This document shows positions 35,843 through 43,928 of a stretch of 64,000 nt of DNA, one piece after another. The stretch spans positions 4,278,001 through 4,342,000 of the forward strand of contig NZ_OCSR01000002.1 in NCBI RefSeq assembly GCF_900230185.1, in the 5' to 3' direction. Both the position numbers and the translations under genes were made by a program. The notes under the pieces are model-generated. The model was not told the origin of the DNA, made no database searches, and saw only the letters and a program-made list of their open reading frames with translations. The first letter of the stretch is position 1. Each line of letters begins with the position of its first letter. Origin of the DNA: Burkholderia sp. OK233 (GTDB taxonomy: Bacteria; Pseudomonadota; Gammaproteobacteria; Burkholderiales; Burkholderiaceae).

Positions 35843-37324
35843 TTACTGCGATTCTTCCGCCCACACGGCGTTTTCACGCGCCATCAGCGCCGTCGACGCA
35901 GCCGGCCCGAAGGTGCCTGCCGTATAACCACGCGGCTTATCGCCTGACTTGCTCCAGCCTTCCAGAATCGGTTCGGCCCACGCCCATGCGGCTTCGAGTT
36001 CGTCGCGGCGCATGAAGTGCGTGAGGCGTCCGCGGATCACGTCGATCAGCAAACGCTCGTACGCTTCCGCGCGACGCTCGGTGAAAGCCTGCTGCAAGTC
36101 CAAGTTCAGATTCACCGGCAACATGTGCATGCCACTGCCGGGTTCCTTCGCGAGCATCTGCAACTGGATCGACTCTTCCGGCTGCAACTGGATCACGAGA
36201 CGGTTGCCGTAATTGCGCCCACCGCTCGGAATGATCGAGAACGGCAATTCGGAAAACTCGATAACGATTTCCGATACCTTCTTCTGCAGACGCTTGCCGG
36301 TGCGCAGGTAAAACGGCACGTTGGCCCAGCGCCAGTTGTTGATATGCGCGCGCAACGCGACGAAAGTCTCGGCGCGGCTGCCGGCCGGCACGTTGTCTTC
36401 CTCGAGGTAGCCCTTCACCGGCTCGCCGTTTACCGCGCCGGCCGTGTACTGGCCGCGCACGGTATCGCGCGCGATATCCTCGGGCGTCATGGGACGCAGC
36501 GAGCGCAGCACCTTGAGCTTCTCGTCGCGCACAGCATCCGGATCGAGCGACACCGGCGGCTCCATGGCGACGATGCACAGCAGCTGCAGCAAGTGGTTCT
36601 GCACCATGTCGCGCAGCGCGCCGGTTTTATCGTAGAAGCCCGCGCGGCTGCCCACCCCGACCTCTTCGGCCACGGTGATCTGCACACGCTTGATATACGG
36701 CGCCTGCCACAGCGGACCGAAAATCGCGTTGCCAAAGCGCAGCACCATCAGGTTCTGCACGGTTTCCTTGCCGAGGTAATGATCGATCCGATAGATCTGC
36801 GCTTCGCTGAAATGCTTGCCAACCGCCGTGTTGATCTCCTGCGCGGACGCCAGATCGTGGCCCAGCGGTTTCTCGAGCACCACCCGCGAATTCTCGTCGA
36901 CCAATCCCGCCGCCGACAGGTTTTCGCAGATATTCGTGAACAGATCCGGCGAGGTCGCGAGATAGAACACGCGCCGCACACCTTCGCGCGACACTTCCTT
37001 CAGACACTGGTAGTCCTCAACCGAATCGACGTCCATCCGCACGTACTCGAACAGCGCCAGGAATTTGTCCCAGGCGGCGGCATCGAACGCCTTCTTTTCG
37101 ATGAAGGGCTTCGCCTTCGTTTCCATGAATTCGCTGATGTACTCCTCACGCGACCACGGCTTGCGGCCGATCGTGAGAATACGGGTATCGGGCGGCAGAT
37201 TGCAGTGCAGATGCGCCATGTAGAGCGCGGGCAGCAGCTTGCGGAACGACAGGTCGCCGGTGCCGCCGAAGATGATCATGTCGAGCGGCAGGTCGGGAGT
37301 GGCAGAAGCGTGTTGGGTCGTCAT
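35843..37324 (-). CDS. zwf: glucose-6-phosphate 1-dehydrogenase
   Basis: A 493-residue enzyme that oxidises glucose-6-phosphate to 6-phosphogluconolactone with NAD(P)+, opening the pentose-phosphate and Entner-Doudoroff routes. The nucleotide-binding motif FGGTGDLSFRKLLPALY and the active-site signature RIDHYLGKE are intact, as is FYDKTGALRDMVQNHLLQLL. It converges with the response-regulator gene on its left, 25 bp away. The usual neighbours (pgl, glk, hexR or edd) are absent from the window, so it stands alone here. Confidence 0.97.
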   Translation of the reverse strand: MTTQHASATPDLPLDMIIFGGTGDLSFRKLLPALYMAHLHCNLPPDTRILTIGRKPWSREEYISEFMETKAKPFIEKKAFDAAAWDKFLALFEYVRMDVDSVEDYQCLKEVSREGVRRVFYLATSPDLFTNICENLSAAGLVDENSRVVLEKPLGHDLASAQEINTAVGKHFSEAQIYRIDHYLGKETVQNLMVLRFGNAIFGPLWQAPYIKRVQITVAEEVGVGSRAGFYDKTGALRDMVQNHLLQLLCIVAMEPPVSLDPDAVRDEKLKVLRSLRPMTPEDIARDTVRGQYTAGAVNGEPVKGYLEEDNVPAGSRAETFVALRAHINNWRWANVPFYLRTGKRLQKKVSEIVIEFSELPFSIIPSGGRNYGNRLVIQLQPEESIQLQMLAKEPGSGMHMLPVNLNLDLQQAFTERRAEAYERLLIDVIRGRLTHFMRRDELEAAWAWAEPILEGWSKSGDKPRGYTAGTFGPAASTALMARENAVWAEESQ

Positions 37325-37372
37325 AGCGCGGTCGCAGCGTCGTGGTAGGCGTCAAGTCAACAGACAAAGGGC

Positions 37373-37401
37373 AAAAAACGCCGGCGGACCGGCGCTTTTT
37401 T
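37373..37401. terminator. intrinsic terminator between the reductase gene and zwf
   Basis: CGCCGG and CCGGCG form a stem around a CGGA tetraloop, with six A on the left and six T on the right, so it can end leftward transcription from the reductase gene before zwf and would also work rightward. Confidence 0.85.
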
Positions 37402-37526
37402 CTGGCAAACGCCTATGGTGCAACGTTTTGAGATTGTTTGCACGGCAACATGTGCCGCAGGTTGGCGCAAGATGCCAACCAGAACCGGCGAACCGCAACG
37501 CGCCGGGTGCTGCGAACGGTCCGCGA

Positions 37527-38471
37527 TCAGCCGCCGGACAAGGCTTCGCGCGCCACGCGGCAGGCCGCCAGATCCCACGCCGCGCAGCCGACACTTTTAA
37601 AAACAATCGGTTGTTTCGACGGCAACAAAGCGGCGTTGTCCGCCACGGTGGCAATTCCGCCGACCCGCGCCCAATCGACACCGGCCTGGATGAAATCACC
37701 GGCTTCATGCCTCGCGCCGGCTTCGTCGTCGACGAACAGCGCGCTGCCTGCGATCGTGCGCGCGCCGATCTCGACCATAGCCGGAGTGAACGCACCGACG
37801 CCGATCACGAGCCGGTCCGCGCGCGCCGCCTCGTCGTAGACGGCCTGCTTGCTGGTGGTCAGCGCGATCACCACGTCGATCGAGTCGGGAATGGCCGCGT
37901 TGGGCTCGGCCAACGGTCGCAGCTCGCGCGCCTTGCCACCATGCGCACCATGCGCGGCGCAAAACGCTTCGGCCCGCGCGGGTGCACTGCCCTTCACCCA
38001 CACGCGGGCGTCGGGAAACAGTTCGCCGATCGCTTCCAGATGATTCACCGCCTGCGTGCCGGTGCCGATCAGCAGGAATTCGCGCGGCCTGGTTGCCGCG
38101 AAAGTGTGTACGCCGAGCATCGACATCGCCGCAGTGCGACGTCCAGTCACCGTCGGGCCGTCGAGGATGAAGAGCGTCTCGCCGGTATCGGCGTCGAAGG
38201 CCATCACCTGGCCGTGGATCGTCGGGATGCCGCGCTGCCGATTGCTCGCGCACACGTTGACCAGCTTGTGGATCGCGAGATCAGGCGCGGTGGCCGGCAT
38301 CGACAGCATGATGCCGCCCTCGTTGAGCGGCACGACGAGCCGTTCAGGACTGACAATGCGTTGCTGCGCGTAGTCGATGCTCGCGCGCTTCAATGCGTCG
38401 ACGAGCGTCGCGTACGGGATCAGCCGCGCAGTGGCGGCGGCGTCGAAAATCTGCGTAGTCGGGCGGGTCAT
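37527..38471 (-). CDS. ornithine cyclodeaminase/mu-crystallin family reductase (LhpI-like)
   Basis: A 314-residue member of the ornithine cyclodeaminase/mu-crystallin superfamily, with the NAD(P)-binding segment LLIGTGTQAVNHLEAI and the catalytic-region blocks KLVNVCASNRQRGIPTIHG and LDGPTVTGRRTAAMS. Many members next to proline-racemase-family genes are Delta1-pyrroline-2-carboxylate/Delta1-piperideine-2-carboxylate reductases in hydroxyproline or lysine breakdown. The 28-codon remnant just upstream resembles such a neighbour, which supports that role. True ornithine cyclodeaminase activity cannot be excluded from sequence alone. Confidence 0.87.
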   Translation of the reverse strand: MTRPTTQIFDAAATARLIPYATLVDALKRASIDYAQQRIVSPERLVVPLNEGGIMLSMPATAPDLAIHKLVNVCASNRQRGIPTIHGQVMAFDADTGETLFILDGPTVTGRRTAAMSMLGVHTFAATRPREFLLIGTGTQAVNHLEAIGELFPDARVWVKGSAPARAEAFCAAHGAHGGKARELRPLAEPNAAIPDSIDVVIALTTSKQAVYDEAARADRLVIGVGAFTPAMVEIGARTIAGSALFVDDEAGARHEAGDFIQAGVDWARVGGIATVADNAALLPSKQPIVFKSVGCAAWDLAACRVAREALSGG

Positions 38472-38511
38472 AAGCGGGTTTCTCCTGTCCGGGCGAATTG
38501 ATGTGTTCGAT

Positions 38512-38598
38512 TCAGCGCACCAGAAAACCGTCAGCCAGCGGATCGCGTTCGTCGGCGGTGTGCACGTCGAGCGTGGCGATCATGCGGTTCAGTTTCAT
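38512..38598 (-). pseudogene. 28-codon mini-ORF, likely remnant of a proline-racemase-family gene
   Basis: A short frame with a good ribosome-binding site (GGAAGG, 8 bases before the ATG at 38598) starts MKLNRMIATLDVHTA and then ends DERDPLADGFLVR. The first part looks like the N-terminus of proline racemase / trans-3-hydroxyproline dehydratase proteins, in which DVHTAGE is typical. The second part looks like the C-terminus of the same family. This suggests an internal deletion joining both ends. It lies 40 bp before the LhpI-like reductase gene, the usual partner. The remnant may now act as a short translated leader. Assignment by recognition only. Confidence 0.55.
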
Positions 38599-38672
38599 GC
38601 GTGCAGCCTTCCTGCGTGTGGAAAATGGAAAACGTCAGCGAGCGGACCCGGTCGTTCGCATTGCAGTGTGGG

Positions 38673-39776
38673 CTAGCGCGAGGAGTTTGCTCTCGGCGGA
38701 CGTGACGACTGGATCACCATGAGCAGGTCATCTGCTTCGATCGGGCACGGCTCGTCGTCGTAGAACGACAGCATGCGGCCTGCGCGGACCAGGCCGACCA
38801 CCACTGCGCCCGGCAACGCATTGCTCCAGCGGCCGACTTCCTGCGCCGTCGCCGGACGTTCGATCAGATTGGCACGGCCGCGCGCCGACAGCAGATCGTT
38901 GACGAACGGCACGATGTAGTTGCTGTCCACCGCGTCGGCGAGCAGCAGGCCACCGATCTTTGTCGACGAAACGATCACGTCCGCACCGGCCTGGCGCAAC
39001 TGGCGCTGGTAGGTTTGCTCCTGAATTCGCACGACGATCTTGGTGTCCGGCGCGACGCTGCGCACGGTCAGTGTGAGCAGGATCGCGATGGCGTCGTCGC
39101 TGACAGCGATGATCACTGCCTTGGCGATGCGCACCTGCGCCTGCTGCAACAGGTCCTCACGCGACGGATCGCCGAGCAGGCCCGCCACGCCCAACGCCGT
39201 GGCCGCTTCGAGCGCGTCCTGCTGCGAATCGATGACGACGATCGACTCCGCGCCGAAGCCGCTTTCCAGCAGCTCGCGCACCGCGACCGAACCGCTCAAT
39301 CCGTAGCCGCACACCACGACGTGATCGCGCAGTTGTTTTTGCAGGCGTTTCATGCGGAATTCCTCGATGACGCGTTGAATGACGAACTGATAGGCGGTGC
39401 CCAGAAACACGAACCAGATGACGATGCGGATCGGCACGATGAAGAAGGCGTCGATGAGCCGCGCGCGGGCGGTGACCGGCACGATGTCGCCATAGCCGAC
39501 GGTGGCGACGGTGACCATCGTGAAGTACGCCAGATCGATTACGCCGAGCACCTTGCGGTTGGCGTCATGCAGACCGTCGCGGTCGAGATAGAGCACGGCG
39601 AAGGCGAGCACGCACAGGCCGAGCACGAGATAGATGCGCTGCAGCAGCACGCGCTGCGGCGACGCCGCGGGGCGCGTGAAGAGCGTGCGGGCGCGCGGCG
39701 CCTGCCAGGGCGTGCGGGCACGGCGCGGCAGGCGAAAGCGTGGCGGGCGTGACTGCGGGTGTGGCTGGTCAGACAC
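38673..39776 (-). CDS. two-TM potassium channel with RCK (TrkA-N) domain
   Basis: A 367-residue channel. A basic Pro/Arg-rich N-terminus of about 45 residues precedes TM1 (IYLVLGLCVLAFAVLYL), the pore loop with selectivity filter TVATVGYGD, and TM2. The cytoplasmic RCK domain starts with the Rossmann motif VVVCGYGLSG and is followed by an RCK-C-like end (ADDLLMVIQ). It would form a ligand-gated K+-selective tetramer in the inner membrane. It is leftward and separated from neighbours, so probably transcribed alone. Confidence 0.93.
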   Translation of the reverse strand: MSDQPHPQSRPPRFRLPRRARTPWQAPRARTLFTRPAASPQRVLLQRIYLVLGLCVLAFAVLYLDRDGLHDANRKVLGVIDLAYFTMVTVATVGYGDIVPVTARARLIDAFFIVPIRIVIWFVFLGTAYQFVIQRVIEEFRMKRLQKQLRDHVVVCGYGLSGSVAVRELLESGFGAESIVVIDSQQDALEAATALGVAGLLGDPSREDLLQQAQVRIAKAVIIAVSDDAIAILLTLTVRSVAPDTKIVVRIQEQTYQRQLRQAGADVIVSSTKIGGLLLADAVDSNYIVPFVNDLLSARGRANLIERPATAQEVGRWSNALPGAVVVGLVRAGRMLSFYDDEPCPIEADDLLMVIQSSRPPRANSSR

Positions 39777-39909
39777 GCGGCTACTCCGGGAATCGGGAAC
39801 AAGCGATTCTACGACGCCCAGCGCCCCGTGGGGCCGGATCGCCGGAACACGGCTGCAGCGCAGGGCTTAGCGTGATCCACCGAAAATCAGTGGCGCGCAG
39901 CCACCACGT

Positions 39910-40170
39910 TCACTGCGAGGCGGCGTTGGCGTCGTTAGCGTCACCCTTCTTGCCGCCCTCGAACATCGCGCGGCACGCCGGACTGAGTTCGTCGAGGTGC
40001 CGCTTCATGCAGGCAATGATTTTTTCCCTGTTCGGAATGTCAACGATGCAGAAATGCAGCGCGTCCCGGCGGCAGGCCTTGGCCTGTTCGTCCCGGGTGG
40101 CCGCATTCGCTGCGGTGACGGCGCTGAGCGCGACAAGGCTGGCGACGAGCAAGGCAGAGATTCGATTCAT
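39910..40170 (-). CDS. small exported Cys-rich repeat protein
   Basis: An 86-residue protein with a clear signal peptide (MNRISALLVASLVALSAVTA, cut near ANA-A). The mature part has four Cys in a helix-hairpin pattern (CRRDALHFC, then IIACMKRHLDELSPAC), matching the Cys-rich repeat seen in Golgi-glycoprotein-type repeats and many proteobacterial periplasmic proteins. The function is unknown. It ends in an Asp/Asn/Ala-rich tail. It is flanked by short gaps on both sides and appears to be monocistronic. Confidence 0.75.
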   Translation of the reverse strand: MNRISALLVASLVALSAVTAANAATRDEQAKACRRDALHFCIVDIPNREKIIACMKRHLDELSPACRAMFEGGKKGDANDANAASQ

Positions 40171-40265
40171 GACTCGTTCCAGTATTGCAAAGGTCGGTGT
40201 GAAGCTCCTCAGCAGAAAACGAACCCGATCATTGCGCTCGCCGTACGGCGCGCCTGCTGCCGCGT

Positions 40266-40898
40266 CTAGCGCACGATGCGGGTAAGCGTCATGCCACGCC
40301 CTGCGTAGAAACGCGCCATCGTTGCGAACGGCAGATACACATCCGCCTGGTGAGGCGCAATGCCCGACGGATTATGAAACCATGCGCCATCGCGATCGCG
40401 CCCGTGCAGCAGGATCAGATGCCCGCCCTGGCGCTGATTCGGCCGCTCCGGATAACGGATCTCGGGGCTCACGGAAACGATCGCCAGCGTGTCGCCGTCG
40501 ATGCGCACGGCGATCTCTTCGAGCGGCGCCTGCAACAGCACCTCAACCTGAATACCGAATGCCTCGCCGAGCCAGTCGGCGAACGGCCGGTAGATCAAAC
40601 CGTCGACGCCGCCGTCGTCGCGCAGCCGGTACACGCCGTGGCGCAACGCTTCATCCAGCAAGGCGGCGCGCGGCGCGTGTTCGATGCGCCAGTAGTCGAG
40701 CGCGGATTCGAGGCAGGTTAGACCGCACAGGCGTTTCGCCCAGAAACGGTAACGCTCCGGGTCGGCAAAACCGCTCTGCTGCCAGTGTGGATCGTCGCAT
40801 GGGTCGCCCTGTTGTTCGACGATGTGGCGCACCCATTCTGGGCTGCCCCATTGCGTGTGGTACGGCACCTCGGTGTGGCGTAGGGTCGGTTGGTTCAT
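40266..40898 (-). CDS. C39-like cysteine peptidase family protein
   Basis: A 210-residue protein of the papain-like C39 type. The putative nucleophile is in CGLTCLESALDYW, and the His-containing block GGHLILLHGRDRDGAWFHNPSG is typical of C39_2-like peptidases. There is no signal peptide or transporter fusion, so it is probably cytoplasmic. The substrate is unknown. The start is uncertain: the frame is open to an ATG at 40931, and I chose 40898 (MNQPTLRHTEVPYHTQW) because the conserved part begins there. It is divergent from hipB, with the operator array between them. Confidence 0.75.
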   Translation of the reverse strand: MNQPTLRHTEVPYHTQWGSPEWVRHIVEQQGDPCDDPHWQQSGFADPERYRFWAKRLCGLTCLESALDYWRIEHAPRAALLDEALRHGVYRLRDDGGVDGLIYRPFADWLGEAFGIQVEVLLQAPLEEIAVRIDGDTLAIVSVSPEIRYPERPNQRQGGHLILLHGRDRDGAWFHNPSGIAPHQADVYLPFATMARFYAGRGMTLTRIVR

Positions 40899-40976
40899 GA
40901 GTCGCGCGGAGTCGGTAGAAAATATTTTCACAGCATGCTACACGGCCGGCCCAGCAAGGGCGCACGCAGGCGGAAT

Positions 40977-41105
40977 TTATTCGTCATGCGGATATTTGCC
41001 GTTTATTCGCCAGACAGATATTTGTCGAATATGCGTCACACGAATATTTGACAAATATCTATGTGACGCATAAAGTGTGTTTATTCGTCTCGCGGATAAT
41101 TTGCC
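40977..41105. promoter_or_regulatory. HipB operator array upstream of hipBA
   Basis: Five related units of about 22 bp. Three run in direct orientation at exact 26-bp spacing (40979, 41005, 41031), one is inverted (41050-41071) and overlaps the third to form a large palindrome (arms ATGCGTCACA and TGTGACGCAT), and one direct unit (41083-41105) abuts the hipB ATG. Each unit contains an imperfect palindrome of the form TATTCG-N5-CGGATA, resembling the TATCC-N8-GGATA sites bound by HipB in Escherichia coli. The last unit replaces the ribosome-binding site region. Confidence 0.8.
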
Positions 41106-41360
41106 ATGATCCACCTTGTCGCCACGCCGGACCAGATGGCCCAGCTGCTCGCTGCCGGTCGGCGCCAGGCCGGCCTCACCCAGGCTGACGCCGCCGCGCG
41201 CATCGGCATCAGCCAGAGCCGCATCTCGGCGCTGGAAACCGACGCCACCTCCCTCACCCTCGCACAATTGCTGGCGCTGTGCGGTGCCTACGGGCTGCAA
41301 TTGCAGGTACGCGACAAGAACCAGCCGGTGCCTGAACCGGCGCCTTTGGTCGAGTGGTAA
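41106..41360 (+). CDS. hipB: HipB-type antitoxin/repressor, XRE family HTH
   Basis: An 84-residue DNA-binding protein with a Cro/C1-type helix-turn-helix (GLTQADAAARIGISQSRISALE). It should neutralise HipA and repress the operon through the repeated operator directly upstream. Its stop is 2 bp before the hipA ATG, so the two genes are cotranscribed and nearly coupled. The start at 41106 has no ribosome-binding site because an operator unit occupies that space. Confidence 0.92.
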   Translation: MIHLVATPDQMAQLLAAGRRQAGLTQADAAARIGISQSRISALETDATSLTLAQLLALCGAYGLQLQVRDKNQPVPEPAPLVEW

Positions 41361-41362
41361 GC

Positions 41363-42703
41363 ATGGGCCGCCAAACGCATTCGCGGGCGCTTTCGGTTTG
41401 GGCCAACGGCGAGCGCGTCGGCGTCTGGCGCCTGCCCACCCGCGGCCCCATGGAGTTCGCTTACGACCCCGCATGGGTCGCCTCGCCCGCGGGCCGGCCG
41501 CTTTCGCTCTCGCTGCCGTTCGCGCCGAGCAACGCGGCGAACAAAGGGCCCCGGGTGCTCAACTATTTCGACAATCTGCTCCCCGACAGTGAGGCGATCA
41601 GAAAGCGCATCGCCCAACGCTACCAGACCGATACGCTCGATGCGTTCGATCTGCTGCAAGCCATCGGCCGCGATTGCGTGGGCGCCGTCCAGTTGCTGGC
41701 CGAAGACGATGCGCCGGCCGGCGTCGAACGCATCGAGGGCACGCCGCTCTCCGACAGCGAAATCGAGACCATGCTGGTGCGCACCGTCAGCAACCCCGCC
41801 CTCGGCGCAGCCGACGAAGCGGACGATTTCCGCATCTCGCTCGCCGGCGCACAGGAGAAAACCGCCCTGCTGTGGCACGACGGCAAGTGGCAGCGCCCGC
41901 ATGGCGCCACGCCCACCACGCATATCTTCAAGCTGCCGCTCGGGCTGGTCGGCAACAAGCTCGCCGACCTCAGCACCTCGGTCGAAAACGAATGGTTGTG
42001 CCTGCGGATTCTGCGCGCCTATGGCCTGCCGGTGGCCAACACCGAGATCATGACGTTCGGCAGGCAGCGGGTGCTGAGCGTCGAACGCTTCGACCGGCAA
42101 CTGCATTCGAGCGGGCAATGGCTGCTGCGCCTGCCGCAGGAGGACTTCTGCCAGGTGTACGGCGTACCGTCGCATCGCAAGTACGAAAACGAAGGCGGTC
42201 CGGGCCTGCTGGACCTCGCACGGATTCTCCAGCAATCAGTGTCGGCGCAACAGGACATCGAGACGCTGCTGGCGAGCCAGATCCTGTTCTGGATGCTGGC
42301 GGCGCCGGACGGCCACGCCAAGAACTTCAGTATTCGCCTGCTGGCGGGCGGCCAGTACCGTCTCACGCCGCTTTACGACGTGATGTCGATCTGGCCGGTG
42401 GAAGGCAACGGCCCAAACCAGTGGTCATGGTTCAAGGCCAGGCTCGCCATGGCGATGTGGTCGCGCAGCAAACACGACGCCTTCCGCGATGTGCAGCGGC
42501 GCCACTTCAACACCATGGCACTCAGGTGCTCATACGGCGCGAACGCCGAACCGTTGATCCAGCGGCTAATCGAACAGACGCCGGAGGTCATCGCGAGGGT
42601 CTCGGCCGAATTGCCCGAGCGCTTTCCAGGCAAGGTCGCCGAGCGGATTTTCAAGGGCCTGAAAAACTCGGCGGCCAAGCTCGACGCAATGCCGCCGGCG
42701 TAA
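41363..42703 (+). CDS. hipA: HipA-type serine/threonine kinase toxin
   Basis: A 446-residue kinase. The N-terminal HipA-N domain (RALSVWANGERVGVWRL, YFDNLLPDSEAIRKRIA) precedes the kinase fold with the phosphate loop RISLAGAQEKTALL, the catalytic block AAPDGHAKNFSI and the metal-binding YDVMS. All key residues look intact, so it should be active. E. coli HipA phosphorylates glutamyl-tRNA synthetase and drives dormancy; the target here is unknown. A GTG at 41354 is in frame, but the ATG at 41363 (MGRQTHSRAL) is the better start. Confidence 0.93.
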   Translation: MGRQTHSRALSVWANGERVGVWRLPTRGPMEFAYDPAWVASPAGRPLSLSLPFAPSNAANKGPRVLNYFDNLLPDSEAIRKRIAQRYQTDTLDAFDLLQAIGRDCVGAVQLLAEDDAPAGVERIEGTPLSDSEIETMLVRTVSNPALGAADEADDFRISLAGAQEKTALLWHDGKWQRPHGATPTTHIFKLPLGLVGNKLADLSTSVENEWLCLRILRAYGLPVANTEIMTFGRQRVLSVERFDRQLHSSGQWLLRLPQEDFCQVYGVPSHRKYENEGGPGLLDLARILQQSVSAQQDIETLLASQILFWMLAAPDGHAKNFSIRLLAGGQYRLTPLYDVMSIWPVEGNGPNQWSWFKARLAMAMWSRSKHDAFRDVQRRHFNTMALRCSYGANAEPLIQRLIEQTPEVIARVSAELPERFPGKVAERIFKGLKNSAAKLDAMPPA

Positions 42704-42994
42704 CGGCGGGTGAGGAAAAATCCAATCGGAACTACTTACAGATTCCGCCCGGTTTAATCGGTAAAATACATTTGATGCTAAAAGCATAAACAGATCGCCG
42801 AATTTGTCTCTACGCACCTCGCACCGACAGGTTTGGCAGCAGTCATACCAAAACACAGGCCGTGAGACTTTTTACGGTACATTTGCTGTCCCCCGCGTTG
42901 CCGCGTCAATGCGCATCCAATGTGCATGGCCGCGCTGCGCGTGTCGTATCGCATGCCCCCAGCCACCCTTCAAGAAGGTAGATCCTCACGCAGT
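42704..42994. other. gene-free AT-rich gap between hipA and the BetR/REC gene
   Basis: The gap is more AT-rich than its surroundings, especially 42740-42800, where a small ATGCT/AGCAT hairpin sits at 42775-42787. It probably carries the end of the hipBA transcript and the promoter of the next gene. No gene could be supported. Confidence 0.4.
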
Positions 42995-43849
42995 ATGACC
43001 AACGAAGCAAACTCACCTGACTCCATTGCCGTCGCCGAGCGCGTACGCGAGTTGATGAGCCGGCATGGAATCGGCAAACGCCAGCAGACCACTGAGCTAT
43101 GCCGCATCCTCGATCTGAGTTTTTCGCAGGGACACCGCAAGCTGCGCGGCAACAGCCCGTGGACCCTCTCGCAGATCAAGAAGGTTGCCGAGGTATTCGG
43201 CGAACCTGCCGCTCAGCTATTCGGCGCACAGTCGCTCGATCCAGGCATGGTCGGCGCCATCGCCCAGGAGGCGGTGTTCTGCGTCGGCGCGATCGAGCTG
43301 GCCTGCACCGCATGGGTCGGCGCCGCGCTCGAACCGGGCAGCCGCCCTGAATTTGTCGCGTACTCGAAGCTCGGCCAATGGCGCGTCACGCGCCACGACG
43401 GCACGCTCTACCAAAGCGCGTACGAAGTCCACAAGATCGAGATCTATCCGCGCCGCGCCGAGACCGACAAGCCGACCATCGCCGTGGTGGACGACGATCA
43501 GGCCTCCGCCGACAACCTGCGCGACTATCTCGAGCGCAGCGGTTTCGCGGCGGTGGCGATCTACGGCCTCGCGGCGTTCACCGAACAACTGCAAACGCAG
43601 ATCTTCGACGGCGTCGTGATCGATTGGCTGTTCGGCTCGCAGACCTCGGCGGCGGCGATCCGCGCGGTGCGGGCGTCGGAGAATCCGGACGCGCCGATTT
43701 TCGTGCTGACCGGCGAACTGCTGACCGGCAAGGCCAGCGAATCGGAGATCAGCCAGGTCATCCGCAATTACGACGTCGCGTGCTATGAAAAGCCCGCGCG
43801 TATGGCGATCCTGGTCGCCGATCTGTCCAAGCGCCTCAACCGGCCTTGA
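42995..43849 (+). CDS. BetR-like HTH regulator with C-terminal receiver domain
   Basis: A 284-residue protein. Residues about 10-75 form a helix-turn-helix region (VRELMSRHGIGKRQQTTELC, then LSQIKKVAEVFGEP) like the BetR domain. The middle region has no recognised fold. The C-terminus from about 160 is a receiver domain with acidic pocket D166-D168, likely phospho-acceptor D210 (VVIDWLFG) and K266 (CYEKPAR). Having the receiver after the HTH reverses the usual response-regulator order. It converges on a hybrid kinase 79 bp away, its probable partner. The start is chosen after an AAGAAGGT box, which is rather distant. Confidence 0.82.
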   Translation: MTNEANSPDSIAVAERVRELMSRHGIGKRQQTTELCRILDLSFSQGHRKLRGNSPWTLSQIKKVAEVFGEPAAQLFGAQSLDPGMVGAIAQEAVFCVGAIELACTAWVGAALEPGSRPEFVAYSKLGQWRVTRHDGTLYQSAYEVHKIEIYPRRAETDKPTIAVVDDDQASADNLRDYLERSGFAAVAIYGLAAFTEQLQTQIFDGVVIDWLFGSQTSAAAIRAVRASENPDAPIFVLTGELLTGKASESEISQVIRNYDVACYEKPARMAILVADLSKRLNRP

Positions 43850-43928
43850 CGATGCATGCGCCGGCAAGCGGCTGAAGGTGTGTGCTCAGGTTGAGCCCTC
43901 CTCCATCTGCGTTTCCTCTGGCGTCACA

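Noticed and set aside
36017..37348. Open frame of 443 codons on the plus strand
   Set aside because: Antisense to zwf, which has complete active-site motifs.
40977..41105. CRISPR-like repeat array before hipB
   Set aside because: The units are degenerate, include an inverted copy, lack spacers of spacer-like length and end at a start codon; operators explain them better.
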